DNA from: Sulfuritalea sp. | GTDB lineage: Bacteria; Pseudomonadota; Gammaproteobacteria; Burkholderiales; Rhodocyclaceae | Direction: 5' to 3' | Assembly: GCA_023700805.1 (NCBI GenBank) | Contig: JAMPYF010000001.1 | Coordinates: 62,001-126,000, forward strand | Length of the DNA: 64,000 nucleotides | Shown here: one piece after another, positions 8,679 to 17,354 of the stretch | Layout: each line of letters opens with the position of its first letter | Position numbering within the stretch: the stretch's first letter is position 1 | Program-made: the position numbers and the translations under genes | The notes under the pieces: model-generated | What the model saw: the letters and a program-made list of their open reading frames with translations, nothing else | Databases searched by the model: none | What the model was told of the DNA's origin: nothing

Positions 8679-8707
8679 ATCGTAATCATAAATGCTTTAA
8701 CTGTCAA
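8679..8707 (-). promoter_or_regulatory. Sigma-70 promoter of the aromatic cluster
   Basis: On the minus strand a perfect -35 TTGACA (8707-8702) is separated by 17 bases from TACGAT (8684-8679, 4 of 6 matches to -10). The region is markedly AT-rich against its surroundings. Transcription would start near 8672, giving a leader of about 48 bases before the MBL-fold gene. Confidence 0.55.
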
Positions 8708-8737
8708 GCTTTATCGCTGCCGCCGGACTCCCGGAAC

Positions 8738-9883
8738 TCAGGGGGTTGGCTGCGCACTCGCCGGGACCCGTGGGCTGCGCAGGATGGCCGAGGCCTGGCG
8801 ATAGGCTTGCAGCGCCTCCTTGCGGCGACCGGCGGTTTCCAGCTCGCGGGCGCGGCGCAACCAGTCGTCGGCGCCCGCGCCGGATCCAGGCGCCGTGCCG
8901 CCAGCGCCAACTCCCGGGCTGGCGCCGCCCGGGGCTGGCGCCGATTCGCCGGGAACCGCCGGCGCGGCGTAGTCCAGCGCAGCCGACTGGGAACCGGGTT
9001 TGTCACGGCGCGCGGTGATGACCATGCCGCTCGCGGCGCGGGCCGATGCGGCAAGGGGTTTTCTTGCCGCATCGGCCTGGCGAATCACGGCGAGCGCCGC
9101 GCGGTAGAGTCGCAGCGCCTCGTCGCGCCGCCCGGCGGCCTCCATGCCGCGAGCTTGCGCCATCAGCGAGTCGGCGCGATCCGGCACGGCCTGCGAACGC
9201 ACGGCAGTCCCCCAGGATGCGGTCGGCCGCGCCGCAACGGCGGGAAAACCCTCGGCGCCGGCGATTTCGCGGGCTATCGTCAGGTTGTTGTGGCGCATCG
9301 CCCAGCGCAGCGCATCGTCGCCCCACTCGTTGACGATATCGCGGCGGGCGCCGGCAGCCAGCAAGCGTTTCGCGATCGCCTCCTGTCCTTCGCGCGCCGC
9401 CATCATCAGCGGGGTCGAACCGTTGGTGGACAGCGCATTGATGTCGGCACCCTGCGCCAGCAGATAGCTCACCACCTCCGCATGGCCGGCAAACACGGCG
9501 TAATGCAGGGCCGCCCATTCCTTGCCTTGGCGATTAACGCTGGCGCCGTGTTCGACCAGCCAGCGCACGGCTGGCAGATGCCCCTTCCAGGCTGCGTGCT
9601 GCAGCGCCTGCTCGCCGATGGCATTGACCTTGTTGATGTCGGCGCCGCGCGAGACGAATAGTTCCATCATCGGGATATTGCCTTCCCAGGCCGCGATCAT
9701 CAGCCCGCTGCCGATCACGCGGCCCTCGAAATCCGGCGCCAGGCCCGCATCCAGCCATTCGCGCGCAGCGGACAGGTCACCGCTTTCGATGGCAACGGTG
9801 AATCGTGCCGCGTCGGGCAGAGTCGCCGCGCGCAGGGGCGCGACGGCGGTCAGCAGCATCAGCAGGAAGGAAAGAATTTTCAT
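8738..9883 (-). CDS. Secreted or periplasmic ankyrin-repeat protein
   Basis: The 381-residue product starts MKILSFLLMLLTAVAPLRA, a signal peptide, followed by about five ankyrin repeats (for example GEQALQHAAWKGHLPAVRWL and GSTPLMMAAREGQEAIAKRL) over roughly residues 45-200. A low-complexity Ala/Gly/Pro tail contains two copies of a RARELETAGRRKEAL-like helical motif. A longer frame upstream lacks family sequence and overlaps the divergent TonB-like gene, so I use 9883. Bacterial ankyrin proteins mediate protein binding; the partner is unknown. A copy of the iterated 12-mer lies at 8901-8912. Confidence 0.85.
   Translation of the reverse strand: MKILSFLLMLLTAVAPLRAATLPDAARFTVAIESGDLSAAREWLDAGLAPDFEGRVIGSGLMIAAWEGNIPMMELFVSRGADINKVNAIGEQALQHAAWKGHLPAVRWLVEHGASVNRQGKEWAALHYAVFAGHAEVVSYLLAQGADINALSTNGSTPLMMAAREGQEAIAKRLLAAGARRDIVNEWGDDALRWAMRHNNLTIAREIAGAEGFPAVAARPTASWGTAVRSQAVPDRADSLMAQARGMEAAGRRDEALRLYRAALAVIRQADAARKPLAASARAASGMVITARRDKPGSQSAALDYAAPAVPGESAPAPGGASPGVGAGGTAPGSGAGADDWLRRARELETAGRRKEALQAYRQASAILRSPRVPASAQPTP
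8901..8912 (+). repeat. Iterated 12-mer, copy 2 (exact)
   Basis: CCAGCGCCAACT, exact, antisense within the ankyrin gene, where the coding strand reads GVGAG. Confidence 0.6.
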
Positions 9884-9935
9884 GGCGAACAGTATAGAGA
9901 ATGGGAATGACCGGCAAACCCCTAGAATCGTTCCA

Positions 9936-10415
9936 ATGCCGCTCCATGTCGCCCTGCTGCTGAGCCTCGCGCTGCACGCCGCCGTGATCGCCGCGCCGAT
10001 CTGGCTGGCGGACCGGCCAACCTCGCCGCAGGCCAGCATCGAAGCGCGCCTGGTCCCTGCGCCGCCGCCGGCCGCCGCGGTGGAAGCGGTCAGCACCGAA
10101 GCCGCCGACGACACCGCAAATCCGCTGCCGCCGTTGGCCCCCCGCAGATTGCAGGGCAGTTCATTGCGCCGCGCGCAAACGGCGCTGTCCGAGCATCTGT
10201 TCTATCCGCCCGAAGCCGTCGCGCAGGGACTCGAAGGCGAAGTCATCCTGCTGCTGGTCCTCGCCGAAGGCGGCAAGTTGATCTCGGCGACGGTGGCGCG
10301 CAGTTCCGGCCACGCCCTGCTCGACCAGGCGGCACTCGACGCCGCACGCCGCATCGGTGCCCTGCCGGGCAACCCGCGACAGACCCTGTTTCCGGTGAGA
10401 TTCCGCCTGCAGTGA
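9936..10415 (+). CDS. Small TonB-family C-terminal domain protein
   Basis: The 159-residue product has one N-terminal transmembrane helix (LHVALLLSLALHAAVIAAPIW), a short Pro/Ala-rich linker and a C-terminal TonB-like domain (YPPEAVAQGLEGEVILLLVLAEGG ... DQAALDAARRI). TonB couples the proton-motive force to outer-membrane receptors. No exbB, exbD or receptor gene is nearby and the periplasmic linker is short, so this is an orphan TonB-like protein of unknown partner. It is divergent from the ankyrin gene with 52 bases between starts. Confidence 0.8.
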   Translation: MPLHVALLLSLALHAAVIAAPIWLADRPTSPQASIEARLVPAPPPAAAVEAVSTEAADDTANPLPPLAPRRLQGSSLRRAQTALSEHLFYPPEAVAQGLEGEVILLLVLAEGGKLISATVARSSGHALLDQAALDAARRIGALPGNPRQTLFPVRFRLQ

Positions 10416-10420
10416 TCATC

Positions 10421-10463
10421 CGTAGCGGCGAGGACAGCGTCTTTTGCTGGCCCGCCCGCTACG
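10421..10463. terminator. Nested inverted repeat between convergent genes
   Basis: CGTAGCGG (10421-10428) pairs with CCGCTACG (10456-10463), and CAGC/GCTG pair inside the loop. It sits between the convergent tonB-like and NIF3 genes, so a bidirectional terminator is plausible, but there is no T tract. Confidence 0.3.
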
Positions 10464-10474
10464 CAGGGGCTTCA

Positions 10475-11239
10475 TCAGACCGGGTTGTCGATATCGACAA
10501 ATTCGCAATCGATGCCGAATTTTTCCGCCAGATGCGCGCCTAGCGCCATCGCGCCGTAACGCTCGGTCGCATGGTGGCCGGCGGCGATATAGGCCATGCC
10601 GGTTTCGCGCGCCAGATGGACGGTCTGCTCGGAGATCTCGCCCGAGATGAAGACGTCGGCGGCGGCGGCCAGCGCGGCCTCGAAGTAGCCCTGGGCGCCC
10701 CCGCTGCACCAGGCAATGCGCGCCACCTTGCGCCCCGGATCGCCGATCAGCAGCGGCGCGCGGCCCAGCGCCCGCTCGATCTGCCGCGCCAGCTCGCCGA
10801 CAGGAGTTGGCGCTGGCGGCACGCCGACGAAGCCGATGTCCTGCTCGCCGAAGCGGCCGCTGACGGTCCACCCCAGGCGCGCTGCCAGTTGCGCGTTGTT
10901 ACCCAGCGTGGCGTGGGCATCGAGCGGCAAATGGTAGGCGAACAGGTTGATGTCGTGCGCCAGCAGCCGCGCCATGCGCTGCCGGCGGAAGCCGGTGACA
11001 CGGCCGTCCTCGGCTTTCCAGAACCAGCCGTGATGCACCAGCAGCGTATCGGCGCCGCGCTCGATCGCCGCCTCGATCAGCGCCTGGCTGGCGGTAACGC
11101 CGCAGACGATGCGCTGCACGCGCTCGCAGCCTTCCACTTGCAGGCCGTTTGGGCAATAATCGCGAAAGCTCGCGGCATCCAGCAGACCATCCAGATAGGC
11201 GCGAAGATCCTCACGCAACACCGCATCACCCGGCATCAT
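10475..11239 (-). CDS. NIF3/YbgI-family dinuclear metal protein
   Basis: The 254-residue product has the NIF3 (DUF34) fold: [10 protein letters not shown] near residue 28, a His pair at 69-70 in LLVHHGWFW, and the C-terminal metal-binding segment with [13 protein letters not shown]. Members form toroidal hexamers with two metals per subunit. A GTP cyclohydrolase 1 type 2 annotation is common but unproven. The start may be 11239 or 11236 (tandem Met). A copy of the iterated 12-mer lies at 10805-10816 and encodes PPAPTP. Confidence 0.9.
   Translation of the reverse strand: MMPGDAVLREDLRAYLDGLLDAASFRDYCPNGLQVEGCERVQRIVCGVTASQALIEAAIERGADTLLVHHGWFWKAEDGRVTGFRRQRMARLLAHDINLFAYHLPLDAHATLGNNAQLAARLGWTVSGRFGEQDIGFVGVPPAPTPVGELARQIERALGRAPLLIGDPGRKVARIAWCSGGAQGYFEAALAAAADVFISGEISEQTVHLARETGMAYIAAGHHATERYGAMALGAHLAEKFGIDCEFVDIDNPV
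10805..10816 (-). repeat. Iterated 12-mer, copy 3 (exact)
   Basis: CCAGCGCCAACT on the minus strand, in the sense direction of the NIF3 gene, read as PPAPTP. Confidence 0.6.
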
Positions 11240-11260
11240 TCACCCCCACAAAATTAAATT

Positions 11261-12427
11261 ATGCGCCGCCTCTGGCTGATTTTTGCCCAAACCATCACAG
11301 TTTGCGTAGCTATCCTGTTTGTCGTGAAGACGCTCAAGCCGGAGTGGCTCGCCCAATGGCCCGGCGAGGGCACGCGCCTCGCCGCCGTGGCCACGGTGCT
11401 CGAAGCGCCCGCCGGCAGCGCGGCGCTGCGCCAGGGTTCCTATGCCGATGCGGCGAAGAAGGCGATTCCGGCGGTGGTGCATATTTTCACCAGCCAGGAA
11501 GTCAAGGGTGCGCGCCATCCTTTCATCAACGATCCGATCTTCCGGCATTTCTTCGGCGACCGCTTCGGCGAGCAGTCGCAGCGCCGTTCCGGGCTGGGCA
11601 GCGGCGTGGTGGTTTCGCCCGAAGGCTACATCCTGACCAATTTCCATGTGGTCGACGGCGCCGATGAAATCGAGGTCGCGCACAACGACGGACGCAAGTA
11701 CAAGGCGCGCGTGGTCGGCTCCGATCCCGAATCCGACCTGGCGGTGCTGCGCATTCCCGCCGATCACCAGTTGCCGGTGATCGCCTTCGGCAGCAGCGAC
11801 ACGCTGCGCGTCGGCGATGTGGTGCTGGCCATCGGCAACCCCTTCGGCGTCGGGCAGACCGTCACTTCGGGCATAGTCTCCGCACTCGGTCGCTCGCACC
11901 TGGGCATCAACACCTTCGAGAACTTTATCCAGACCGACGCCGCGATCAATCCCGGCAATTCGGGCGGCGCCCTGGTCGATTCCAACGGCCACCTGATCGG
12001 CATCAACACGGCGATCTATTCGCAAAGCGGCGGCTCGATGGGCATCGGCTTCGCCATCCCGGTCTCGCTGGCAAGAAGCGTGATGGAACAGATCATCAAG
12101 ACCGGCGGCGTGACACGCGGCTGGGTCGGCATCGAAGTGCAGGAGCTGACGCCGGAACTCGCCGAATCCTTCAAGTTGTCGGGCACCGACGGCACGCTGA
12201 TCGCCGGCGTAATGCGCGGCAGCCCCGCGGACAAGTCCGGCATCAAGCCCGGCGATGTGCTGATGCAGGTCAACGGCAAGCCGGTGAAAGACGCTCAGGT
12301 GATGCTGGAGCTTATTGCCGCGCTGGTGCCGGGCACCAGCGCACGCTTCGACCTGAAGCGCGAAGGCCGCGACGTCAAGGTCGAAGTCACCATCGGCAAG
12401 CGGCCGAAGCCGCCGAAGGAAGAATAG
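11261..12427 (+). CDS. HtrA/Deg-type periplasmic serine protease with one PDZ domain
   Basis: The 388-residue product is anchored by a helix at about residues 7-22. The trypsin-like domain has the triad His129 (TNFHVVDG), Asp159 (ESDLAVLRI) and Ser234 (GNSGGALVD), and a single PDZ domain occupies roughly residues 285-380. Membrane-anchored, single-PDZ proteases match the DegS/AlgW/HhoB group, which cleaves misfolded envelope proteins or anti-sigma factors. It is divergent from the NIF3 gene with only 21 bases between starts. Confidence 0.93.
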   Translation: MRRLWLIFAQTITVCVAILFVVKTLKPEWLAQWPGEGTRLAAVATVLEAPAGSAALRQGSYADAAKKAIPAVVHIFTSQEVKGARHPFINDPIFRHFFGDRFGEQSQRRSGLGSGVVVSPEGYILTNFHVVDGADEIEVAHNDGRKYKARVVGSDPESDLAVLRIPADHQLPVIAFGSSDTLRVGDVVLAIGNPFGVGQTVTSGIVSALGRSHLGINTFENFIQTDAAINPGNSGGALVDSNGHLIGINTAIYSQSGGSMGIGFAIPVSLARSVMEQIIKTGGVTRGWVGIEVQELTPELAESFKLSGTDGTLIAGVMRGSPADKSGIKPGDVLMQVNGKPVKDAQVMLELIAALVPGTSARFDLKREGRDVKVEVTIGKRPKPPKEE

Positions 12428-12464
12428 CCGCAGGCCGTTCGTGGCGCCCGCGGGTCAAAAGCAG

Positions 12465-13520
12465 CTACCTGAGCGCGGCGTTGAGCGCCTCCAGGGCCTT
12501 GCTGCCGGGACAAAGGTAGGCATCGCCGAGCTGGTTGAGCGGCTTCTCCACCGTGTTCAGGTGACGATGCAATTCCTCGGCGCTGCTGTCGACGTAGAGC
12601 AGGCCGGTTACGATCTCGCCCAGGGCGTGGCGTTCCTGCAGATGGTTCATCGCGCCGACCCGATCCGAGGGATCGTAATCCGTGTCCAGCTTGCGCAGGT
12701 GCAGGATCGAGCCGTCATGCTGCACGATCCGGCGCAATTCGCCGGGAGCGTAGGAGGTATTGATCTGGTCGCGCGGCAGGATCACATCGAGGCGATTCAC
12801 GGCGTCGTTGTGTTCGCGCACGTAATCGTAGCTCTTGGTCGAGCCGGCATGGTTGTTGAACGTCACGCAGGGGCTGATGACGTCGATGAAGGCCGGGCCG
12901 CGGTGGCGCAGCGCACCCTTGATCAGAGGAATCAATTGCTCCTTGTCGCCCGAGAAACTGCGCGCGACATAGCTGGCGCCGAGTTGCAGCGCCAGCGCCA
13001 CCAGGTCGATCGGCGTGTCGTTGTTGACCACGCCGCGCTTGCTCTTCGATCCCTTGTCGGCAGTGGCCGAAAACTGCCCCTTGGTCAAGCCGTAGACGCC
13101 GTTGTTTTCCACGATGTAGGTCATATTCACGCCGCGCCGCATGGCATGGGCGAACTGGCCGATGCCGATCGAGGCCGAATCGCCGTCGCCGGATACGCCC
13201 ATGTAGATCAGGTCGCGGTTGGCCAGCGCGGCGCCGGTCAGCACCGAGGGCATGCGGCCGTGGGTGGTGTTGAAGCCGTGCGAGGCGCCGAGAAAATAAT
13301 CCGGGGTCTTCGACGAGCAGCCGATGCCGGACAGCTTGGCGACCTTGTGCGGCTCGATGTCGAGATCGAAGCAGGCCTGCACCACGGCGGCACTGATCGA
13401 ATCGTGGCCGCATCCGGCGCATAGCGTCGAGATGGCGCCTTCATAGTCGCGGCGGGTGTAGCCGAGCGTATTGCGCGGCGCGTCGGCGCGCAGCAGTTTG
13501 GGTTTGGCGAGATAGGTCAT
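12465..13520 (-). CDS. korB: 2-oxoacid:ferredoxin oxidoreductase beta subunit
   Basis: The 351-residue product binds thiamine diphosphate. CAGCGHDS (residues 34-41) and GIGCSS supply cluster-region cysteines, and GVSGDGDSASIG ... ENNGVYGLTKGQ is the TPP/Mg site. With KorA it would oxidise 2-oxoglutarate or another 2-oxoacid to the acyl-CoA while reducing ferredoxin. Its start overlaps the korA stop as ATGA, which makes korC-korA-korB one operon. The same three-gene set is known from Thauera aromatica, where it supplies reduced ferredoxin to benzoyl-CoA reductase. Confidence 0.93.
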   Translation of the reverse strand: MTYLAKPKLLRADAPRNTLGYTRRDYEGAISTLCAGCGHDSISAAVVQACFDLDIEPHKVAKLSGIGCSSKTPDYFLGASHGFNTTHGRMPSVLTGAALANRDLIYMGVSGDGDSASIGIGQFAHAMRRGVNMTYIVENNGVYGLTKGQFSATADKGSKSKRGVVNNDTPIDLVALALQLGASYVARSFSGDKEQLIPLIKGALRHRGPAFIDVISPCVTFNNHAGSTKSYDYVREHNDAVNRLDVILPRDQINTSYAPGELRRIVQHDGSILHLRKLDTDYDPSDRVGAMNHLQERHALGEIVTGLLYVDSSAEELHRHLNTVEKPLNQLGDAYLCPGSKALEALNAALR

Positions 13521-15367
13521 ATGGCCACCTGTTTGCGAATCGGCGTCACCTTGTGCTCGGACAGCGCGTCGGCGATCCTGCCGGAAATGAAGCGGGCGGT
13601 GATCGGCGTGCCGTCGTAGTGCAGCACGCGGATCAGGCGCTTCGGATCGACTTCGCCTTCATTGATCAGCAGCATGCGCAGCTGTCCGCTCTCGTTCTGC
13701 TCGACGACGAAGACCTGGTCGTGCTCGTCGATGAAGTCGATCACCTCGGCGGCAAACGGGAAACCGCGCACCCGCATGATATCGACATGGACACCCTGCG
13801 CTTCGAGCAAGGTGAACGCCTCCGCCATGGCCGGACTGGTCGAGCCGTAGTAGATCGCACCGAAGCGGCTGGGCAGCGACGCACGCTGCACCACCGGCGC
13901 CGGCATCAGTTTCTTGGCGGTCTCGAACTTGTGCCGCAAGCGCTCCATGTTATAGACGTAGTCAGTCCCCGCCTCGCTGTACTTGGCGTAGGCATTGCGC
14001 GTGGTGCCGCGGCTGAAGAAGGCGCCCTTGGTCGGGTGCGTGCCGGGAATCGTGCGCCAGGGAATGCCGTCGCCATCGACATCGAGATAGCGGCCGAAGG
14101 TCTTGCCGGCGTCCAGTTGCTCGGCGCTCATCACCTTGCCGCGATCGTAGCGGCGCTGGTCGTCCCACTCGAAAGGCCGCGACAGGCGATCGTTCATGCC
14201 GATGTCGAGGTCGAGCATGACGAATACCGGGGTCTGCAAACGCTCCGCGAGATCGAAGGCCTGGGCGCCGAGCGTGAAGCACTCGTAGGGATCCTCGGGA
14301 AACAGCAGCACATGCTTGGTGTCGCCGTGGGATGCGTAGGCGCAGGAAATCAGGTCGGATTGCTGGGTGCGCGTCGGCATGCCGGTCGAGGGTCCGCCGC
14401 GCTGCACGTCGAAGACCACCACCGGAACCTCGGCGAAGTAGGCCAGGCCGAAGAACTCCTGCATCAGGGAGATGCCGGGCCCCGAGGTCGCCGTAAACGC
14501 GCGCGCGCCGTTCCAGGCCGCACCGATCACCATGCCGATCGAGGCCAGTTCATCTTCGGCCTGGACGATCGCGTAACGGGCCATGCCGTTGTCGGGATCG
14601 GTACGGTACTTGCGGCAATAGTTGCCGAAGGACTCGATCACCGAGGTCGATGGCGTGATCGGGTACCAGGCGGCCACCGTGGCGCCGCCATAGACGGCGC
14701 CCAGGCCGCAGGCGTCGTTGCCATTGATGAATATCTTGTCGCCGACGCCGTTCAACCGTTCGACGCGCAGACCGATGGGGCAGGCAAGATTCGCCTGGGC
14801 ATGGTCGTAGCCAAGCTTGAGGGCGTTGACGTTGGCGCCGATCAGCTTGTCCTTGCCGCGGTACTGATCGGCAATCAGCTTCTCGACCACGGCGAAGTCC
14901 ATGCCCAGCAGCGCCGTGAGGGCGCCGACGTACATGATGTTCTTGAACAGCTGGCGCTGGCGCGGATCGCTGTACTCGCGGTTGCAGATCTCGGTCAGCG
15001 GAATGCCGAGCACCGTGATGTCCTCGCGGAAGCGCGAGCGCGGCAGCGATTTCGTCGAGTCGTAGAACAGATAGCCGCCGGCTTCGATCTCGGCGATGTC
15101 GCGGTCCCAGGTCTGCGGATTCATCGCCACCATGAGGTCGCAACCGCCGCGCCGGCCGAGCCAGCCGGCGCCCGAGACGCGCATTTCGTACCAGGTCGGC
15201 ATGCCCTGGATGTTCGACGGGAAAATATTGCGCGGCGCCACCGGCACGCCCATGCGCATGATGGCGCGCGCGAACAGTTCGTTGGCCGAGGCCGAACCGG
15301 AGCCGTTGACGTTGGCGAACTTTATGACGAAGTCGTTGGCGCTCTGGATTGCTTGGGTGGCACTCAT
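13517..15367 (-). CDS. korA: 2-oxoacid:ferredoxin oxidoreductase, fused gamma-alpha subunit
   Basis: The 616-residue product begins with a gamma-type domain (NGSGSASANELFARAIMRMG) and continues with the alpha domain, seen in ACGLGAVYGGATVAAWYPITPST and GPGISLMQEFFGLAYFAEVP. It pairs with KorB to bind substrate and CoA. I set the start at 15367 because it overlaps the korC stop (ATGA); an upstream extension lies inside korC and has no family match. The fused gamma-alpha form is typical of 2-oxoglutarate:ferredoxin oxidoreductases from aerobes and denitrifiers. Confidence 0.92.
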   Translation of the reverse strand: MSATQAIQSANDFVIKFANVNGSGSASANELFARAIMRMGVPVAPRNIFPSNIQGMPTWYEMRVSGAGWLGRRGGCDLMVAMNPQTWDRDIAEIEAGGYLFYDSTKSLPRSRFREDITVLGIPLTEICNREYSDPRQRQLFKNIMYVGALTALLGMDFAVVEKLIADQYRGKDKLIGANVNALKLGYDHAQANLACPIGLRVERLNGVGDKIFINGNDACGLGAVYGGATVAAWYPITPSTSVIESFGNYCRKYRTDPDNGMARYAIVQAEDELASIGMVIGAAWNGARAFTATSGPGISLMQEFFGLAYFAEVPVVVFDVQRGGPSTGMPTRTQQSDLISCAYASHGDTKHVLLFPEDPYECFTLGAQAFDLAERLQTPVFVMLDLDIGMNDRLSRPFEWDDQRRYDRGKVMSAEQLDAGKTFGRYLDVDGDGIPWRTIPGTHPTKGAFFSRGTTRNAYAKYSEAGTDYVYNMERLRHKFETAKKLMPAPVVQRASLPSRFGAIYYGSTSPAMAEAFTLLEAQGVHVDIMRVRGFPFAAEVIDFIDEHDQVFVVEQNESGQLRMLLINEGEVDPKRLIRVLHYDGTPITARFISGRIADALSEHKVTPIRKQVAI

Positions 15368-17184
15368 GTCTTTCTGACCTCCGTTCCCGCTTCGGCGCAT
15401 TGCAGGAAGAATTTCTGCATGTCCCAGGCGCCGGTCGGACAGCGCTCGGCGCACATGCCGCAATGCAGGCAAATGTTCTCATCCTTGACCATGACCCGCC
15501 CCGTCTTCAGCGCATCCGAGACATACAGCGCCTGATCCGCGTTCTTCGCCGGCGCCTTGAGGCGGCCGCGCAAGTCGTCTTCTTCGCCGTTGCGGGTGAA
15601 GGTGATGCATTCGGTCGGACAGATATCGACGCAGGCATCGCATTCGATGCAGGTCTTGACCGTGAATACCGTTTCGATGTCGCAGTTGAGGCAGCGCTCG
15701 GCCTCGGCGCAGGCCATGAAGGGATCGAAACCCAGTTCGAGTTCGAGCTTGATGTCCTTGAGGGTTTTCTCCAGCGCCTTGACCGGCACCTTCTTGCGCT
15801 CTTCCTCGGATACCTGGTTGTCGTAGCTCCACTCGTGGATGCCCATCTTCTGGCTGACCAGATTGACCATGGGCGGCGGGCGCTCCTGCAGCTTCTTGCC
15901 GCGGCAGAACAGGTCGATGGAAATCGCCGCCGCATGGCCCTGCGCCGCGGCGGTGATGATGTTCTTCGGACCCAGCGCCGCATCGCCGCCGAAAAATACC
16001 TTGGGCAGCGTCGATTGCAGCGTTTCCGGATCCAGCACCGGCATGCCCCACTTGTCGAACTCGAGGCCGATGTCCTTCTCGATCCAGGGGAAGGCATTTT
16101 CCTGGCCGATGGCGACCAGGACCTCGTCGCACTCCATCAGCTCGTCCGGCTCGCCGGTGGGAATCAGGCTGCGCCGGCCCTTGGCGTCGTACTCGGCGCG
16201 GACCTTTTCGAACAGCACGCCCTTCAGCTTCCCATTGTCATGAACGAACTCCTTGGGCACCAGCATGTTGAGGATCGGAATGCCCTCGTGAATCGCCTCT
16301 TCCTTCTCCCAGGGCGAGGCTTTCATTTCCTCGAAACCGCTGCGCACCACCACCTTGACGTCCTCGCCGCCCAGTCGCCGCGCCGAACGGCAACAGTCCA
16401 TCGCGGTATTGCCGCCGCCGAGCACGATCACGCGCTTCGAGATGCTCGTGGTGTGGCCGAAGGCGACATTGGCCAGCCAGTCGATGCCGATCTGGATGTG
16501 CGCCGCCGCTTCCTTGCGCCCCGGAATCTCGGCGTCGCGTCCGCGCGGTGCGCCGGTGCCGACGAAGACGGCGTCCCAACCCTCGGCAAGCACCTCGCTC
16601 AGGCTGTTGACCCAGTGGTTGTAGTGCGTTTCAACGCCAAGATTGATGATGTAACTACATTCCTCGTCGATGACGCTGTCGGGCAGCCGGAATTTCGGAA
16701 TCTGGCTGCGCATCATGCCGCCCGGCGCTGCGCCGCTGTCGAATACCGTAACCTGGTAACCGATCGATACCAGGTCGCGCGCCACGGTCAGCGAAGCGGG
16801 ACCGGCGCCGACGCAGGCGATGCGCTTGCCGTTCTTCTTTTCCGGCGCCCGCGGCAGGCGGTCCTGGATGTCGTCCTTGAGGTCGGCGCAGACACGCTTC
16901 AGGCGACAAATCGCGACCGGTTCCTTATCCACCCGGCCGCGGCGGCAGGCCGGCTCGCAAGGCCTGTCGCAGACGCGACCCAGAATTCCGGGAAAGACAT
17001 TCGAGCGCCAGTTGATCATGTAGGCATCCGAGTAGTGCCCTGCAGCAATCAGGCGAATGTACTCGGGAACGGGGGTGTGGGCCGGACAGGCCCACTGACA
17101 ATCCACGACCTTATGGAAGTAGTCGGGGGCGCCGATGTTCGTCGGTTTCACGTGCGCGCGGTCTCCAGTTACTGTCTGCTGCAT
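15364..17184 (-). CDS. korC: GltD-like NAD(P)H:ferredoxin oxidoreductase with ferredoxin domains
   Basis: The product has about 606 residues. An N-terminal Cys-rich region (CQWACPAHTPVPEY, GRVCDRPCEPACRRG) resembles the glutamate synthase small subunit, followed by an FAD site (CVGAGPASL), an NAD(P)H site (VLGGGNTAMDCCRSARRLG) and a C-terminal 2[4Fe-4S] ferredoxin module (CIECDACVDICP and CLHCGMCAERCP). It would move electrons between KorAB, NADP and ferredoxin. Starts at 17184, 17193 and 17214 are all possible; none has a clear ribosome site, and the extra residues upstream are hydrophobic and unlike the family. Confidence 0.88.
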   Translation of the reverse strand: MQQTVTGDRAHVKPTNIGAPDYFHKVVDCQWACPAHTPVPEYIRLIAAGHYSDAYMINWRSNVFPGILGRVCDRPCEPACRRGRVDKEPVAICRLKRVCADLKDDIQDRLPRAPEKKNGKRIACVGAGPASLTVARDLVSIGYQVTVFDSGAAPGGMMRSQIPKFRLPDSVIDEECSYIINLGVETHYNHWVNSLSEVLAEGWDAVFVGTGAPRGRDAEIPGRKEAAAHIQIGIDWLANVAFGHTTSISKRVIVLGGGNTAMDCCRSARRLGGEDVKVVVRSGFEEMKASPWEKEEAIHEGIPILNMLVPKEFVHDNGKLKGVLFEKVRAEYDAKGRRSLIPTGEPDELMECDEVLVAIGQENAFPWIEKDIGLEFDKWGMPVLDPETLQSTLPKVFFGGDAALGPKNIITAAAQGHAAAISIDLFCRGKKLQERPPPMVNLVSQKMGIHEWSYDNQVSEEERKKVPVKALEKTLKDIKLELELGFDPFMACAEAERCLNCDIETVFTVKTCIECDACVDICPTECITFTRNGEEDDLRGRLKAPAKNADQALYVSDALKTGRVMVKDENICLHCGMCAERCPTGAWDMQKFFLQCAEAGTEVRKT

Positions 17185-17272
17185 CAAGAGCATTAGCGAT
17201 ACGCTTAAGCTCATTCGTGCACTTTATCATCGTCTGCGGCCTTGAAAAACCGGCGCCACTTCTTGCCGGAAA

Positions 17273-17300
17273 AATATATGCGCGGGCAGATTTTCTCCAA
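17273..17300 (-). promoter_or_regulatory. Candidate promoter of the kor operon
   Basis: On the minus strand TTGGAG (17300-17295) is 16 bases from TATATT (17278-17273). It would start transcription about 50-80 bases before the korC start. The cbbY-like gene diverges from the same 170-base gap and has a TATACT element at 17322-17327 without a clear -35. Confidence 0.4.
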
Positions 17301-17354
17301 AGCAAAAAATCGGCTAGTCTTTATACTTTATGCCTTGTCTGAGGGTGACTCGTT

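Noticed and set aside
6030-8804. Open frame of 924 codons on the plus strand opposite the hydroxylase and MBL genes
   Set aside because: It is antisense to two well-supported genes, has no recognisable domain, and is the kind of long antisense frame produced by high-GC codon use.
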